Shown: positions 36,710 through 44,167 of the stretch, piece by piece
How the letters are laid out: each line of letters begins with the position of its first letter
Position numbering within the stretch: position 1 is the stretch's first letter
Assembly (NCBI RefSeq): GCF_900114385.1
Contig: NZ_FOSW01000001.1
Location: 62,001-126,000, forward strand
From: Geodermatophilus ruber
GTDB lineage: Bacteria; Actinomycetota; Actinomycetes; Mycobacteriales; Geodermatophilaceae
Direction of reading: 5' to 3'
Length of the DNA stretch: 64,000 nt
Position numbers and translations under genes: made by a program
The notes under the pieces: model-generated
The model's input: the letters and a program-made list of their open reading frames with translations, nothing else
Database searches by the model: none
What the model was told of the DNA's origin: nothing

Positions 36710-36847
36710 GTGGGCGAGCGGCTCCTCGGCGGGCTCGACGGCTGGAGCTGCGTCGAGTTCGTCGCGTCGCCGTCGGTGGCGCACGTGCGGCTGCGTCCGG
36801 ACTGCGAGGTTCCGGGAACGGACGCGACCGGGGCCAGCGCACTTTGA
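36710..36847 (+). CDS. Possible small protein (45 residues) upstream of aspC
   Basis: GTG at 36710 is preceded by AGGGAGGA with four-base spacing, and the 46-codon frame to TGA at 36845-36847 has G or C at the third position of nearly every codon through residue 28. The product begins VGERLLGGLDGWSCVEFVAS and contains two Cys. It ends 12 bases before aspC. I do not recognise it. GC-rich DNA gives chance frames, so the ribosome-binding site and codon bias are the only support. Confidence 0.45.
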   Translation: MGERLLGGLDGWSCVEFVASPSVAHVRLRPDCEVPGTDATGASAL

Positions 36848-36859
36848 CACGATGGGGCC

Positions 36860-38116
36860 ATGACAGCCGTCTCCCCGTCGGAGCCCGCCGCCACCACCGC
36901 CGGCCTCCCGCCCGCGCAGCGCCGCGTCTCCCGCCGGATCGCCGCGATCGCCGAGTCCGCCACCCTGGCCGTGGACGCGAAGGCCAAGGCGCTCAAGGCC
37001 GCGGGCAAGCCGGTGATCGGCTTCGGCGCCGGCGAGCCGGACTTCCCGACACCGGACTACATCGTCGAGGCCGCCGCGGCCGCGTGCCACCAGCCGGCGA
37101 TGCACCGGTACACCCCCGCGGGCGGGCTGCCCGCGCTCAAGGAGGCGATCGTCGCCAAGACCGCGCGCGACTCCGGGCTGCAGGCCACCCCGGCGAACGT
37201 GCTGGTGACCAACGGCGGCAAGCAGGCGGTCTACGAGGCCTTCGCGACGATGCTGGACCCGGGCGACGAGGTCCTGCTGCCGGCGCCCTACTGGACGACC
37301 TACCCCGAGGCCATCGCGCTCGCCGGCGGCGTGCCGGTGCCGGTCGTCGCCGACGAGCAGAGCGGCTACCTCGTGTCGGTCGCCCAGCTGGAGGCGGCCC
37401 GGACGCCGCGGACCAAGGTCCTGCTGTTCTGCTCGCCGTCCAACCCGACCGGCGCCGTCTACCCGCCCGAGGTCGTCGAGGAGATCGGCCGCTGGGCGCT
37501 GGACAACGGGCTGTGGGTGCTCACCGACGAGATCTACGAGCACCTCGTGTACGACGGCGCGACGGCTCCCTCGATGCCCGTGCTGGTGCCCGAGCTCGCC
37601 GACCGCTGCGTCGTCGTCAACGGCGTCGCCAAGACCTACGCGATGACCGGCTGGCGGGTCGGCTGGATCCTCGGGCCGGCCGACGTGGTCAAGGCCGCGA
37701 CCAACCTGCAGTCGCACGCCACGTCCAACGTCGCCAACGTGTCCCAGGCGGCCGCCATCGCCGCGCTGACCGGCGACCTGTCGGCCGTGGCCACCATGCG
37801 CGAGGCGTTCGACCGGCGCCGCCGGACGATCGTGTCCATGCTGCGGGAGATCCCCGGCGTGGCCTGCCCCGAGCCGCGGGGCGCCTTCTACGTCTACCCC
37901 TCGGTGAAGGCCCTGCTCGATCGGCCCATCGCCGGGCGCACCGCCGCGAACAGCGTCGAGCTGGCCGAGATCATCCTCGAGGAGGCCGAGGTCGCCGTCG
38001 TCCCGGGCGAGGCGTTCGGCACCCCCGGGTACCTGCGCATGTCCTACGCCCTGGGCGACGAGGACCTGATCGACGGCGTGAGCCGCATGCAGCGGCTGCT
38101 GGGGTCGGCCGGCTGA
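36860..38116 (+). CDS. aspC: Aspartate aminotransferase family protein (class I/II, PLP)
   Basis: The 418-residue enzyme transfers amino groups using pyridoxal phosphate. Fold-type I motifs are present: [65 protein letters not shown] and the PLP lysine in [16 protein letters not shown] at about residue 258; the substrate arginine region [11 protein letters not shown] is also seen. Subgroup I-beta aspartate aminotransferase is the best call, though aromatic or arogenate activity is possible. An aspC gene beside secE/tRNA-Trp is a recurrent actinobacterial arrangement. A GTTCCGGGAAC palindrome lies at 36809-36819. Confidence 0.88.
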   Translation: MTAVSPSEPAATTAGLPPAQRRVSRRIAAIAESATLAVDAKAKALKAAGKPVIGFGAGEPDFPTPDYIVEAAAAACHQPAMHRYTPAGGLPALKEAIVAKTARDSGLQATPANVLVTNGGKQAVYEAFATMLDPGDEVLLPAPYWTTYPEAIALAGGVPVPVVADEQSGYLVSVAQLEAARTPRTKVLLFCSPSNPTGAVYPPEVVEEIGRWALDNGLWVLTDEIYEHLVYDGATAPSMPVLVPELADRCVVVNGVAKTYAMTGWRVGWILGPADVVKAATNLQSHATSNVANVSQAAAIAALTGDLSAVATMREAFDRRRRTIVSMLREIPGVACPEPRGAFYVYPSVKALLDRPIAGRTAANSVELAEIILEEAEVAVVPGEAFGTPGYLRMSYALGDEDLIDGVSRMQRLLGSAG

Positions 38117-38125
38117 GCCCGCGGC

Positions 38126-38162
38126 GCCGACCTCCCCGGCCGGATCAGGCGGGGAGGTCGGC
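38126..38162. terminator. Convergent hairpin between aspC and the M1 peptidase gene
   Basis: GCCGACCTCCCC (38126-38137) pairs with GGGGAGGTCGGC (38151-38162), 12 bp with a 13-base loop that contains the stop codon of the minus-strand gene. It can serve the aspC transcript as terminator. Confidence 0.6.
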
Positions 38163-39569
38163 CGGCTGCAGTGCACCGGCGGCCAGGAGGACGTCGAGCG
38201 CCGCGGGTAGCGCGTCGAGGGCCGCGGCGAGGTCCTCTGGCGTGGCCGTCGTCCAGGCGTTGACCTGCACGTAGCAGCGCAGCGCGGCGTCGAACGCCTC
38301 GGCCCCGGCCGCCTCCCGGGCGGCGACGAGCGCAGCGCCGCCCTTGCCGTAGACCCGGGTGAAGTAGGCGCCACTGCCGGGGAACCCGTCCATGGCCGAC
38401 CCGACATCGCCGGGGGTCGCCAGCCTCCGGGCCACCTCGGCCTCGTCGACCGGGTCGGCCACCGACTCGGCGTAGCTGGCGAAGGCCTCGTCGAGCCAGG
38501 GATCGCGGAACTGCGAGTCCCCGACCATCCCGTAGAACCACATGTGCGCGACCTCGTGCAGCAGCACCAGCTGGTTGGCGCCGGCCAGGAGGATCGAGCT
38601 CGGGTACTCGATGCCACCGCCGAGCGAGGGGAGCAGCGGCACGGTGAGCGTGTCGTAGGGGAAGGCGCCGAAGCGCTCCTCCAGGGCGCCGACGGCCTCG
38701 CGCGCCCACCCGGCGAGGGCCTCCGCGCTCACCTCCGGGTCCGGCAGCACCCCCGTCGTCACCTCGACCCCGCTCCCCGTGGTGACCGTGGCGGTGGTGA
38801 ACCGGCCCACCGCGACGCTGACGTCCCGGGCGACCGGCTCGGTGGAGGTCCAGGTCCGGCGGCCGTCGCGCACCGCGGTGGGCTCGGCCTGGTCGCCGGT
38901 CATGAGGACGGCCAGCTCCGCCGGCGCGGAGACGCTGATCCGGGTGTCGGCGACCGGGCTGCTGGCCGTCTCCCCCACGACGTCGACGAAGGGGTCGCGG
39001 GCCCAGCCCACGCCGGGCTCCCAGGCCAGCAGCGGCGCACCGCTGGCCCACCAGGACACCCCTTCGGCGCTGCCCACGCGCTCGAAGCCGGCCGCCCCGA
39101 GCGAGAGGGTGAAGTCCAGTGCGACCTCCGTGGACTCCCCGGATGCGAGCTCCCGGTCCAACCGCACCTCGTAGAGGCCCCCTGGAGCGGCCGCCCGCGC
39201 GGCGACGTACCCGCCCTCGGCGACGTCCTCGCCGCGCACCGCGTCCACGGCGAGCCGGTTGCCACCGGCGGCCGCGCCGGGGGCGTTGGGCACCAGCCGG
39301 AACACCAGCTCGCCGGTGGGCAGGTCGGGGGTGAAGACGACGGTCTCGGTGCCGGTGACCGTGCGCAGATCGTCATCGAGGCGGAAGTCCAGGCTGACGA
39401 CCGGGCGGTCGGGGTCGGGCTCGGCCCGCCGCTCGCAGCTGCCGCCGGGCTCGGGGACGGCCGCGGACGGCGCGTCCTCGGCGGCGAGGGTGTCGACGAA
39501 GGAGGAGCCGCACCCGGGGAGCAGCAGCAGCGCCGCGGCCGCCAGGGCCGCCGGCCCCCGCGCGCTCAT
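38145..39569 (-). CDS. M1-family metallopeptidase lipoprotein
   Basis: The 474-residue product begins MSARGPAALAAAALLLLPGC, a lipoprotein signal with lipobox LLPGC. The gluzincin zinc site HEVAHMWFY lies at about 336-344 with the third ligand in DPWLDEAFASY about 18 residues later, as in M1 aminopeptidases. The usual GxMEN exopeptidase motif reads GGGIEYPS, so aminopeptidase activity on a free N-terminus is less certain. The N-terminal half is a beta-rich M1-type domain. It overlaps the dehydratase gene upstream by four bases. Confidence 0.85.
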   Translation of the reverse strand: MSARGPAALAAAALLLLPGCGSSFVDTLAAEDAPSAAVPEPGGSCERRAEPDPDRPVVSLDFRLDDDLRTVTGTETVVFTPDLPTGELVFRLVPNAPGAAAGGNRLAVDAVRGEDVAEGGYVAARAAAPGGLYEVRLDRELASGESTEVALDFTLSLGAAGFERVGSAEGVSWWASGAPLLAWEPGVGWARDPFVDVVGETASSPVADTRISVSAPAELAVLMTGDQAEPTAVRDGRRTWTSTEPVARDVSVAVGRFTTATVTTGSGVEVTTGVLPDPEVSAEALAGWAREAVGALEERFGAFPYDTLTVPLLPSLGGGIEYPSSILLAGANQLVLLHEVAHMWFYGMVGDSQFRDPWLDEAFASYAESVADPVDEAEVARRLATPGDVGSAMDGFPGSGAYFTRVYGKGGAALVAAREAAGAEAFDAALRCYVQVNAWTTATPEDLAAALDALPAALDVLLAAGALQPADLPA

Positions 39570-39994
39570 CCCAGCTGGACGGTCGCGCGGGCCAGGGAGA
39601 GCACCTTGTCGCCGCCGCTGGTGACGGTCAGGTCGACCCGGGCCCGGCCGTCCTCCCCCACGGCGCCGACCTTGCCGCGGACGGTGACCTCGGCGCCGAC
39701 GCCGTCGTCGGGGACGAGCACCGGGCGGCCGAAGCGGACGTGGTACTCCACGAGCGCGGCGGGATCGCCGGTCCAGGCGGTCACCGCCCGCGCCGCCAGG
39801 GCCATGGTCAGCATCCCGTGGGCGATGACGCCGGGAAGGCCGACCTCGGTGGCGACCCGCTCGCTCCAGTGGATCGGGTTGAAGTCGCCGGAGGCACCGG
39901 CGTAGCGCACCAGATCCGCGCGGGTGACCGGGAACGTCTGCTCGGGCAGTTCGGTGCCCGCGGCGACGTCGGCGGCCCGCACCGTGGCGGTCAT
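39566..39994 (-). CDS. MaoC-like (R)-3-hydroxyacyl dehydratase subunit (HadB-like)
   Basis: The 142-residue product has the hydratase-2 motif YAGASGDFNPIHWSERVATE at about 31-50 with catalytic Asp/His, and GVIAHGMLTMAL after it. In mycobacteria HadB is the catalytic half of the FAS-II 3-hydroxyacyl-ACP dehydratase; here, in a lineage presumably without mycolic acids, it more likely dehydrates ordinary fatty-acid intermediates. It overlaps the HadA-like gene by four bases. No HadC-like gene follows. Confidence 0.85.
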   Translation of the reverse strand: MTATVRAADVAAGTELPEQTFPVTRADLVRYAGASGDFNPIHWSERVATEVGLPGVIAHGMLTMALAARAVTAWTGDPAALVEYHVRFGRPVLVPDDGVGAEVTVRGKVGAVGEDGRARVDLTVTSGGDKVLSLARATVQLG

Positions 39995-40437
39995 GCGCTC
40001 CCCCGGGCGACGAGCATCGACGTCGCGGAGCAGACCGGCTCGCCGTCCTCGGAGGCGACGTCGACCCGCGTGGTGAGCAGGTCGTTGCCGGCGACGCTGC
40101 GCACGGCCTCGATCACCGGAGTGGCCACCAGCCGGTCCCCGGCGCGGATGGGCCGGTGGTGGACGAACTTCTGCTCGCCGTGCACCACCCGGCTGTAGTC
40201 CAGGTCGACGTCGGGGTCCTCCACCACCACGCCGGCCGCCGAGAGGGTCAGCACGATGGCGAAGGTGGGGGGCGCGATGACGTCGGGGTGGCCGGCGGCG
40301 CGGGCGGCGTCGGCGTCCCGGTGCACCACATCGGTCGCGCCGACAGCGGCGGCGAACTCGGCGATCTTCTCGCGGCCGACCTCGTAGACGGCGGAGGGCG
40401 GGTAGCTGCGCCCGACCAGTGCCGGATCAAGCGCCAT
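39991..40437 (-). CDS. FAS1-like dehydratase subunit (HadA-like)
   Basis: The 148-residue product is a hot-dog-fold protein of the N-terminal FAS1-like dehydratase family: GRSYPPSAVYEVGREKIAEF at the N-terminus, APPTFAIVL, and HGEQKFVHHRPIRAGDRL. It lacks the catalytic hydratase-2 motif and, as known for HadA, probably provides the substrate-binding half of a heterodimer with the next gene. It follows rpmG, as hadA does in Mycobacterium. Confidence 0.85.
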   Translation of the reverse strand: MALDPALVGRSYPPSAVYEVGREKIAEFAAAVGATDVVHRDADAARAAGHPDVIAPPTFAIVLTLSAAGVVVEDPDVDLDYSRVVHGEQKFVHHRPIRAGDRLVATPVIEAVRSVAGNDLLTTRVDVASEDGEPVCSATSMLVARGSA

Positions 40438-40470
40438 GCTCCCGCCCTCCCTACCGCGTGGGCCGCTGGA

Positions 40471-40635
40471 TCAGCGGGTCTCGCGGTGCAGCGTGTGCTT
40501 GCGCTCCCTGGGGCAGTACTTCTTCAGCTCGAGCCGGTCGGGGTCGTTGCGCCGGTTCTTGCGGGTGATGTAGTTGCGGTTCTTGCACTCCTGGCAGGCC
40601 AGGGTGATCTTCGGACGGATGTCGGTGGCTGCCAC
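40471..40635 (-). CDS. rpmG: 50S ribosomal protein L33
   Basis: From GTG at 40633-40635 the product is 54 residues: [54 protein letters not shown]. Length and sequence are standard for L33, but the zinc ribbon is incomplete: the first CxxC (CQEC) is present while the second reads CPRE, with Glu where the fourth Cys normally is. It follows the two tRNA genes and precedes the dehydratase pair. Confidence 0.96.
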   Translation of the reverse strand: MAATDIRPKITLACQECKNRNYITRKNRRNDPDRLELKKYCPRERKHTLHRETR

Positions 40636-40701
40636 GGGTGCTCTCCTAGCCTTGTGGGTCCGGGTCGGCCGACCCGGCGTGCGGGCAGGGCGCCCACACG
40701 A

Positions 40702-40730
40702 CGACGGACCCCGGGATGCGGGGTCCGTCG
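40702..40730 (-). terminator. Hairpin after tRNA-Met
   Basis: CGACGGACCCC (40702-40712) pairs perfectly with GGGGTCCGTCG (40720-40730) around a 7-base loop, five bases past the tRNA-Met 3' end. It probably ends or processes the tRNA transcript before rpmG. Confidence 0.7.
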
Positions 40731-40734
40731 AGAG

Positions 40735-40808
40735 TAGCGGTGACCGGATTTGAACCGGTGACACAGCGATTATGAGCCGCTTGCTCTGCCTGGCTGAGCT
40801 ACACCGCC
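40735..40808 (-). tRNA. tRNA-Met (CAT), elongator type
   Basis: The minus strand gives a 74-base cloverleaf: acceptor GGCGGTG/CACCGCT, D-arm GCTCAGCCAGGCAGAGC, anticodon loop CTCATAA in stem GCGG/TCGC region, T-arm CCGGTTCAAATCCGG. The anticodon is CAT. The paired first position (G-T) and absence of three G-C pairs in the anticodon stem favour elongator over initiator tRNA. Confidence 0.92.
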
Positions 40809-40853
40809 GGGATGACCGCGCGGCCCGGTCTCACGACAGGACCGGTTGGTCGG

Positions 40854-40926
40854 AGCCCCTTTACGGAATCGAACCGTAGACCTTCTCCTTACCATGGAGA
40901 CGCTCTGCCGACTGAGCTAAAGGGGC
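40854..40926 (-). tRNA. tRNA-Thr (GGT)
   Basis: A 73-base cloverleaf on the minus strand: acceptor GCCCCTT/AAGGGGC, D-arm GCTCAGTCGGCAGAGC, anticodon loop ATGGTAA in stem TCTCC/GGAGA, T-arm TACGGTTCGATTCCGTA. The anticodon is GGT. It is followed by tRNA-Met and rpmG, the same order as in mycobacteria. Confidence 0.95.
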
Positions 40927-40945
40927 GGGCTTTGAGCCGTCGTGA

Positions 40946-40951
40946 ACTCTA
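40946..40951 (-). promoter_or_regulatory. Candidate -10 of the tRNA-Thr/tRNA-Met transcript
   Basis: TAGAGT on the minus strand lies 20 bases before the tRNA-Thr 5' end. No good -35 hexamer is visible at the expected distance. Confidence 0.35.
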
Positions 40952-40993
40952 CCTGACGCGCCCGGGGGCCTGACGCAGGGGGTCCTACGGGTC

Positions 40994-43540
40994 TCAGGTG
41001 CGGACGAACAGCCGCCGGTGCGGTGCCCCCGGTGCGGCCGAGCGCACCCCGGTACGGGCCAGCAGCCAGCTCTCCAGCCGCTCGTCGGGCAGCGGCCGGC
41101 TGACCAGGAAGCCCTGCAGCTTGTCGCATCCCATCTCGGCCAGCAGGTTGCGGGTCAGCTCGTCCTCGACCCCCTCGGCGACCACCCGCAGGCCCAGGTT
41201 GTGCGCGAGCTCGATGATCGAGCGGGCGATGAACGACTCCCCCTGACTGGTGGACATGCCCAGCACGAAGGACTTGTCGATCTTCACCTCGTCGATCGGC
41301 AGCTGCCGGAGCTGGGACAACGAGGAGTAGCCGGTGCCGAAGTCGTCCATGGACAGCCGCAGGCCCAGTGCGTGCAGGTCGGCGAGGACGGTGCTGCTGC
41401 GCACCGAGTCGTCGACCACGCTGCCCTCGGTGAGCTCGAGGGTGAGCAACTCCCCCGGCACGCCGTGGCGGCGCAGGGCCCGGCGCACACGGTCGACCAG
41501 GTCGGGCTCGGTGAGGCAGCGCGCGGAGAGGTTCACCGCCACGGACAGGGCGATGTCCTGGTCCAGCCACCGGCGGCAGCGAGCGAGGGCCAGGTCGAGC
41601 ACGTGGTCGGTGAGCAGGCCGATCCGGCCGATCTGCTCGGCCAGGTGGATGAAGTCGTCCGGCGCGATCGCCCCGTAGCGGGGGTGCGCCCAGCGGACCA
41701 GCGTCTCCACGGACACGATGTCGGAGGTCCGGGCGTCGATGATGGGTTGGAAGACGACGCTGATCTGCCCCTCGGCCATGGCCTGCTCGAGCTCGGTGCC
41801 CAGCTGCAGCCGGCGGAGGCTCTGCTGGTCCAGCACGGGGTGGTAGCTGGCCACGCCACCGGCCCCGGAGCCGGCGAGCAGGGCCACGTCGGCCCGCTGC
41901 ATCAGCGTGCCGGCGTCGGCGCCGTGGACGGGCGCGGCGGCGACGCCGATGGAGAGCGTCACCTCCAGGTCCAGCCCGGCGACGCGGGCGCGGGTGGACG
42001 TCGCCTCGCGCAGCCGGCGCGCGGCGCGCTCACTGGCCGTCAGGGACAGCCCGGGCAGCAGGACGGCGAACTGCTCGCCCTCCATGCGGGCCACCAGGGC
42101 CTGCGGCGGCGCGTGCTCGCGAAGCAGGCCGGCGGTGACCAGCAGCAGCTCGTCGCTGGCCGCGTGGCCGAGCGTGTCGGTGACCTCGGTGTAGTTGTCC
42201 AGGGCGGCCAGGATCAGGCCGCCGCGGGCCGCGACCGGGTCAGCGGCCAGCAGCGCGTCGATCTCGGCGGCCAACCGCTGCCGGTTGGGCAGCCCGGTGA
42301 GCCGGTCGTGGTCGGCGTCGTAGCGGATCTGGGTGAGCAGCTGCTGCTGCCGGATCGCCGCGTTGACGTGGGTGATCATGGAGTCCAGCGCGGCGCGGTC
42401 GTCGTCGGCGAAGGAGACGACGTCGCTGCGACGGTCGCAGATCTCCAGGTACCCGGGCTCCCCCGCGGCCGTAGCCACCGGCGCGGCGAGCAGGTCACGG
42501 ACGCCCCGACGGGCGAGCGCGGCCGCCTCCGGCTCGGTCGCCCGGCTCAGCGAGACCAGCACCGGCCCGTCGACGAGGCCGTCGGTCGCCCGCCGGCGGA
42601 TCAGGTCGTCGGGGTCGCCAGGCCCGTCGTACCAGGTCCGGCCATCCCCGGAGACCACGACCAGGCGCGGCCCCTCGTCCAGGTACGGGGGCAGCCAGAG
42701 GGCTACCCGGTCGGCGTTGAGCAGCTCCTGGACCGCCTCGACGATCCGCAGCGCGCCGTCCTCGTCCGCGCATACCTGCTCCACCCGCCGGGCGAACTCG
42801 TAGACCTGCTGGAGGCTCTCGCTCTCCCGCGTGACCCGCGCGAACCGGCGGTAGAGCAGGCCGAGGGTCAACAGGACGGGGACGAGCAGCAGCCAGGCCC
42901 AGGCCGTGTGGTCCACCAGCAACGAGCAGGCCAGGCCGACGACGACCGAGATCGGGTAGACGACCAGCACCGGAACGAACAGACGCGCCAGCCTTGCCCG
43001 TCCGGGGTTGCCCTGGGTGATCGTGATCGCTGCGACGACGACGAGGGTGCCCACCGCGGCAGCCGGCAGGATGGCCACCAGGTAGGCGAGCCACGTGCCG
43101 GGATCGGAGAGAGGGCCCGCGGGCAGCTGGTCGAGGATCAGGACGGCGACGCCGACCTGCAGCACGGTGACCGCGATGTTGACGAGGATCTTGGCCACGA
43201 CGGTCCGGTCACGGACGCTGATGACACCGATCGCCCCGGCCCATGCCACGGCCGTCCAGGCGCCATCCATCTGCACGAGCGAGACGACGAGCACGGCCTC
43301 GCTGACGGAGCAGTTGAAGGTGTGTGAGCGCACCTCGATGGGCAGGGTGAGCGACTCCGCCACGAGGAATGCGGCGAAGAAGGCCACGACCGTCCACGGC
43401 TGGACGGACCGGCCGGCCACGTCAGCCAGCAGGACGACGAAGGGCAGAGCGAGGGCGCTCACCCCAGCGGCGACCACATCAGGCTGCCGGAGCGCCGACC
43501 ACCGCTGGGTCGTGCGCGTGTCCAGGTCGGCCACGGTCAC
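40994..43540 (-). CDS. Membrane c-di-GMP protein: GAF, degenerate GGDEF, EAL
   Basis: The 848-residue product has six to seven membrane helices in the first 230 residues, a GAF-like domain at about 245-390, a GGDEF domain at about 405-560 and an EAL domain at about 585-835. The cyclase signature reads MEGEQF (about 487) instead of GGDEF, so cyclase activity is unlikely. The EAL side keeps its metal and catalytic residues: VETLVRW, NLSARCL, LELTEG, DDFGTGYSSLSQL, IDEVKIDKSFV and VAEGVED, so a c-di-GMP phosphodiesterase is the likely role. Start GTG at 43538-43540. A repeat-peptide gene lies just upstream on the same strand. Confidence 0.9.
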   Translation of the reverse strand: MTVADLDTRTTQRWSALRQPDVVAAGVSALALPFVVLLADVAGRSVQPWTVVAFFAAFLVAESLTLPIEVRSHTFNCSVSEAVLVVSLVQMDGAWTAVAWAGAIGVISVRDRTVVAKILVNIAVTVLQVGVAVLILDQLPAGPLSDPGTWLAYLVAILPAAAVGTLVVVAAITITQGNPGRARLARLFVPVLVVYPISVVVGLACSLLVDHTAWAWLLLVPVLLTLGLLYRRFARVTRESESLQQVYEFARRVEQVCADEDGALRIVEAVQELLNADRVALWLPPYLDEGPRLVVVSGDGRTWYDGPGDPDDLIRRRATDGLVDGPVLVSLSRATEPEAAALARRGVRDLLAAPVATAAGEPGYLEICDRRSDVVSFADDDRAALDSMITHVNAAIRQQQLLTQIRYDADHDRLTGLPNRQRLAAEIDALLAADPVAARGGLILAALDNYTEVTDTLGHAASDELLLVTAGLLREHAPPQALVARMEGEQFAVLLPGLSLTASERAARRLREATSTRARVAGLDLEVTLSIGVAAAPVHGADAGTLMQRADVALLAGSGAGGVASYHPVLDQQSLRRLQLGTELEQAMAEGQISVVFQPIIDARTSDIVSVETLVRWAHPRYGAIAPDDFIHLAEQIGRIGLLTDHVLDLALARCRRWLDQDIALSVAVNLSARCLTEPDLVDRVRRALRRHGVPGELLTLELTEGSVVDDSVRSSTVLADLHALGLRLSMDDFGTGYSSLSQLRQLPIDEVKIDKSFVLGMSTSQGESFIARSIIELAHNLGLRVVAEGVEDELTRNLLAEMGCDKLQGFLVSRPLPDERLESWLLARTGVRSAAPGAPHRRLFVRT

Positions 43541-43629
43541 CCGGTCTCTCGGGAAGGGGGAGGAACGGCGGCGCAGAGGCTAACAGCCTCAGGCAGTCGT
43601 TCCGGGGCGTCGGAAAGGCCGCCCATACC

Positions 43630-43669
43630 CGAAGGGGGTAGCCGGCCACCTGACCGGCTACCCCCTTCG
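43630..43669 (-). terminator. Strong hairpin between the RGTRWS peptide gene and the EAL gene
   Basis: A perfect 16-bp stem (43630-43645 with 43654-43669, loop of 8) starts 13 bases after the peptide stop codon and 90 bases before the EAL gene start. It has no T-run. It may terminate a peptide-only transcript or attenuate read-through into the EAL gene. Confidence 0.7.
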
Positions 43670-43682
43670 AAAGCGCTGGGGA

Positions 43683-43769
43683 TCAGCTCCAGCGGGTGCC
43701 GCGGCTCCAGCGGGTGCCACGGCTCCACCGGGTACCGCGAGCGGAACTCACGTGCGCATTCGTGCTCAT
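43683..43769 (-). CDS. Repeat peptide, 28 residues with three RGTRWS units
   Basis: From ATG at 43767-43769, preceded by GAGGAGG with four-base spacing, the product is MSTNAHVSSA followed by RGTRWSRGTRWSRGTRWS. The DNA is an 18-bp unit repeated three times, and all differences between units (CGC/CGT, GGT/GGC, CGG/CGC) are silent third-position changes, which argues that the peptide is selected. It has no signal peptide or Cys and is strongly basic and Trp-rich. It lies upstream of the EAL gene on the same strand with a hairpin between. Function unknown: leader peptide, secreted or modified peptide precursor, or ligand of the neighbouring protein are all possible. Confidence 0.8.
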   Translation of the reverse strand: MSTNAHVSSARGTRWSRGTRWSRGTRWS

Positions 43770-43807
43770 GACGCCTCCTCAGGCATGACGGACTGCAACG
43801 TGCGGCA

Positions 43808-43963
43808 GTCACCCAGGCGCGGGGGCAGAGCGTCGTTCGGTACGGACCGCGCCGGTGAGATTGCTGCCCGTCACCCGTCTGGGGCAAGCACCCACGATCA
43901 TGGGTGGGTGACGTGTCGCAATGTCGTCACTCTCTGCTACCTGAGATAGGCAGAACGTCACCC
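43808..43963. promoter_or_regulatory. Divergent regulatory region with repeated GTCACCC sites
   Basis: GTCACCC occurs at 43808-43814, 43870-43876 and 43957-43963, and inverted at 43906-43912. A minus-strand promoter candidate for the peptide gene, TTGCCC (43882-43887), 18-base spacer, CAATCT (43858-43863), holds one site in its spacer. No gene is supported between 43770 and 44167. Confidence 0.4.
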
Positions 43964-44056
43964 AGCAGTGTGTCCCCCGGGGGGCGCCGGGACGCGTGGG
44001 TGCGTGGGGGCCGGCGAGGCACGAGGGGCCGTCATCCACCGGCACCCGGGAGTGGC

Positions 44057-44139
44057 GTCCACAGGGCCGGCGCCGGTCATCGGCCTCGGAACCGGGCGGG
44101 TCCACAGCCGTCCACAGTGCCGTCCACAGATCGTGGACA
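44057..44139 (+). promoter_or_regulatory. Cluster of DnaA-box-like sequences
   Basis: GTCCACA occurs at 44057-44063, 44100-44106, 44110-44116 and 44122-44128, with an inverted TGTCCACG at 44132-44139. The last three direct copies are 10 and 12 bases apart. They match seven of nine positions of the actinobacterial DnaA box TTGTCCACA, so this is a candidate, not a proven, DnaA site. Confidence 0.4.
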
Positions 44140-44154
44140 GGGCGCGGCAGCCCC

Positions 44155-44160
44155 TACGCT
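44155..44160 (+). promoter_or_regulatory. -10 of an apparently leaderless promoter
   Basis: TACGCT ends seven bases before the GTG at 44168, so transcription would start at or next to the start codon. TGGACA (44134-44139) 15 bases upstream is a possible -35. No ribosome-binding site precedes the GTG, which fits a leaderless mRNA. Confidence 0.5.
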
Positions 44161-44167
44161 GCCCCGC

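Noticed and set aside
43683-43769. The 18-bp triple repeat as a CRISPR or minisatellite
   Set aside because: Units are contiguous without spacers, and differences are only silent within one reading frame, which favours coding over a CRISPR or neutral satellite.
43809-44105. Minus-strand frame of 98 codons across the divergent region
   Set aside because: No ribosome-binding site, mixed composition, and it runs over the DnaA-like boxes and repeated GTCACCC sites.
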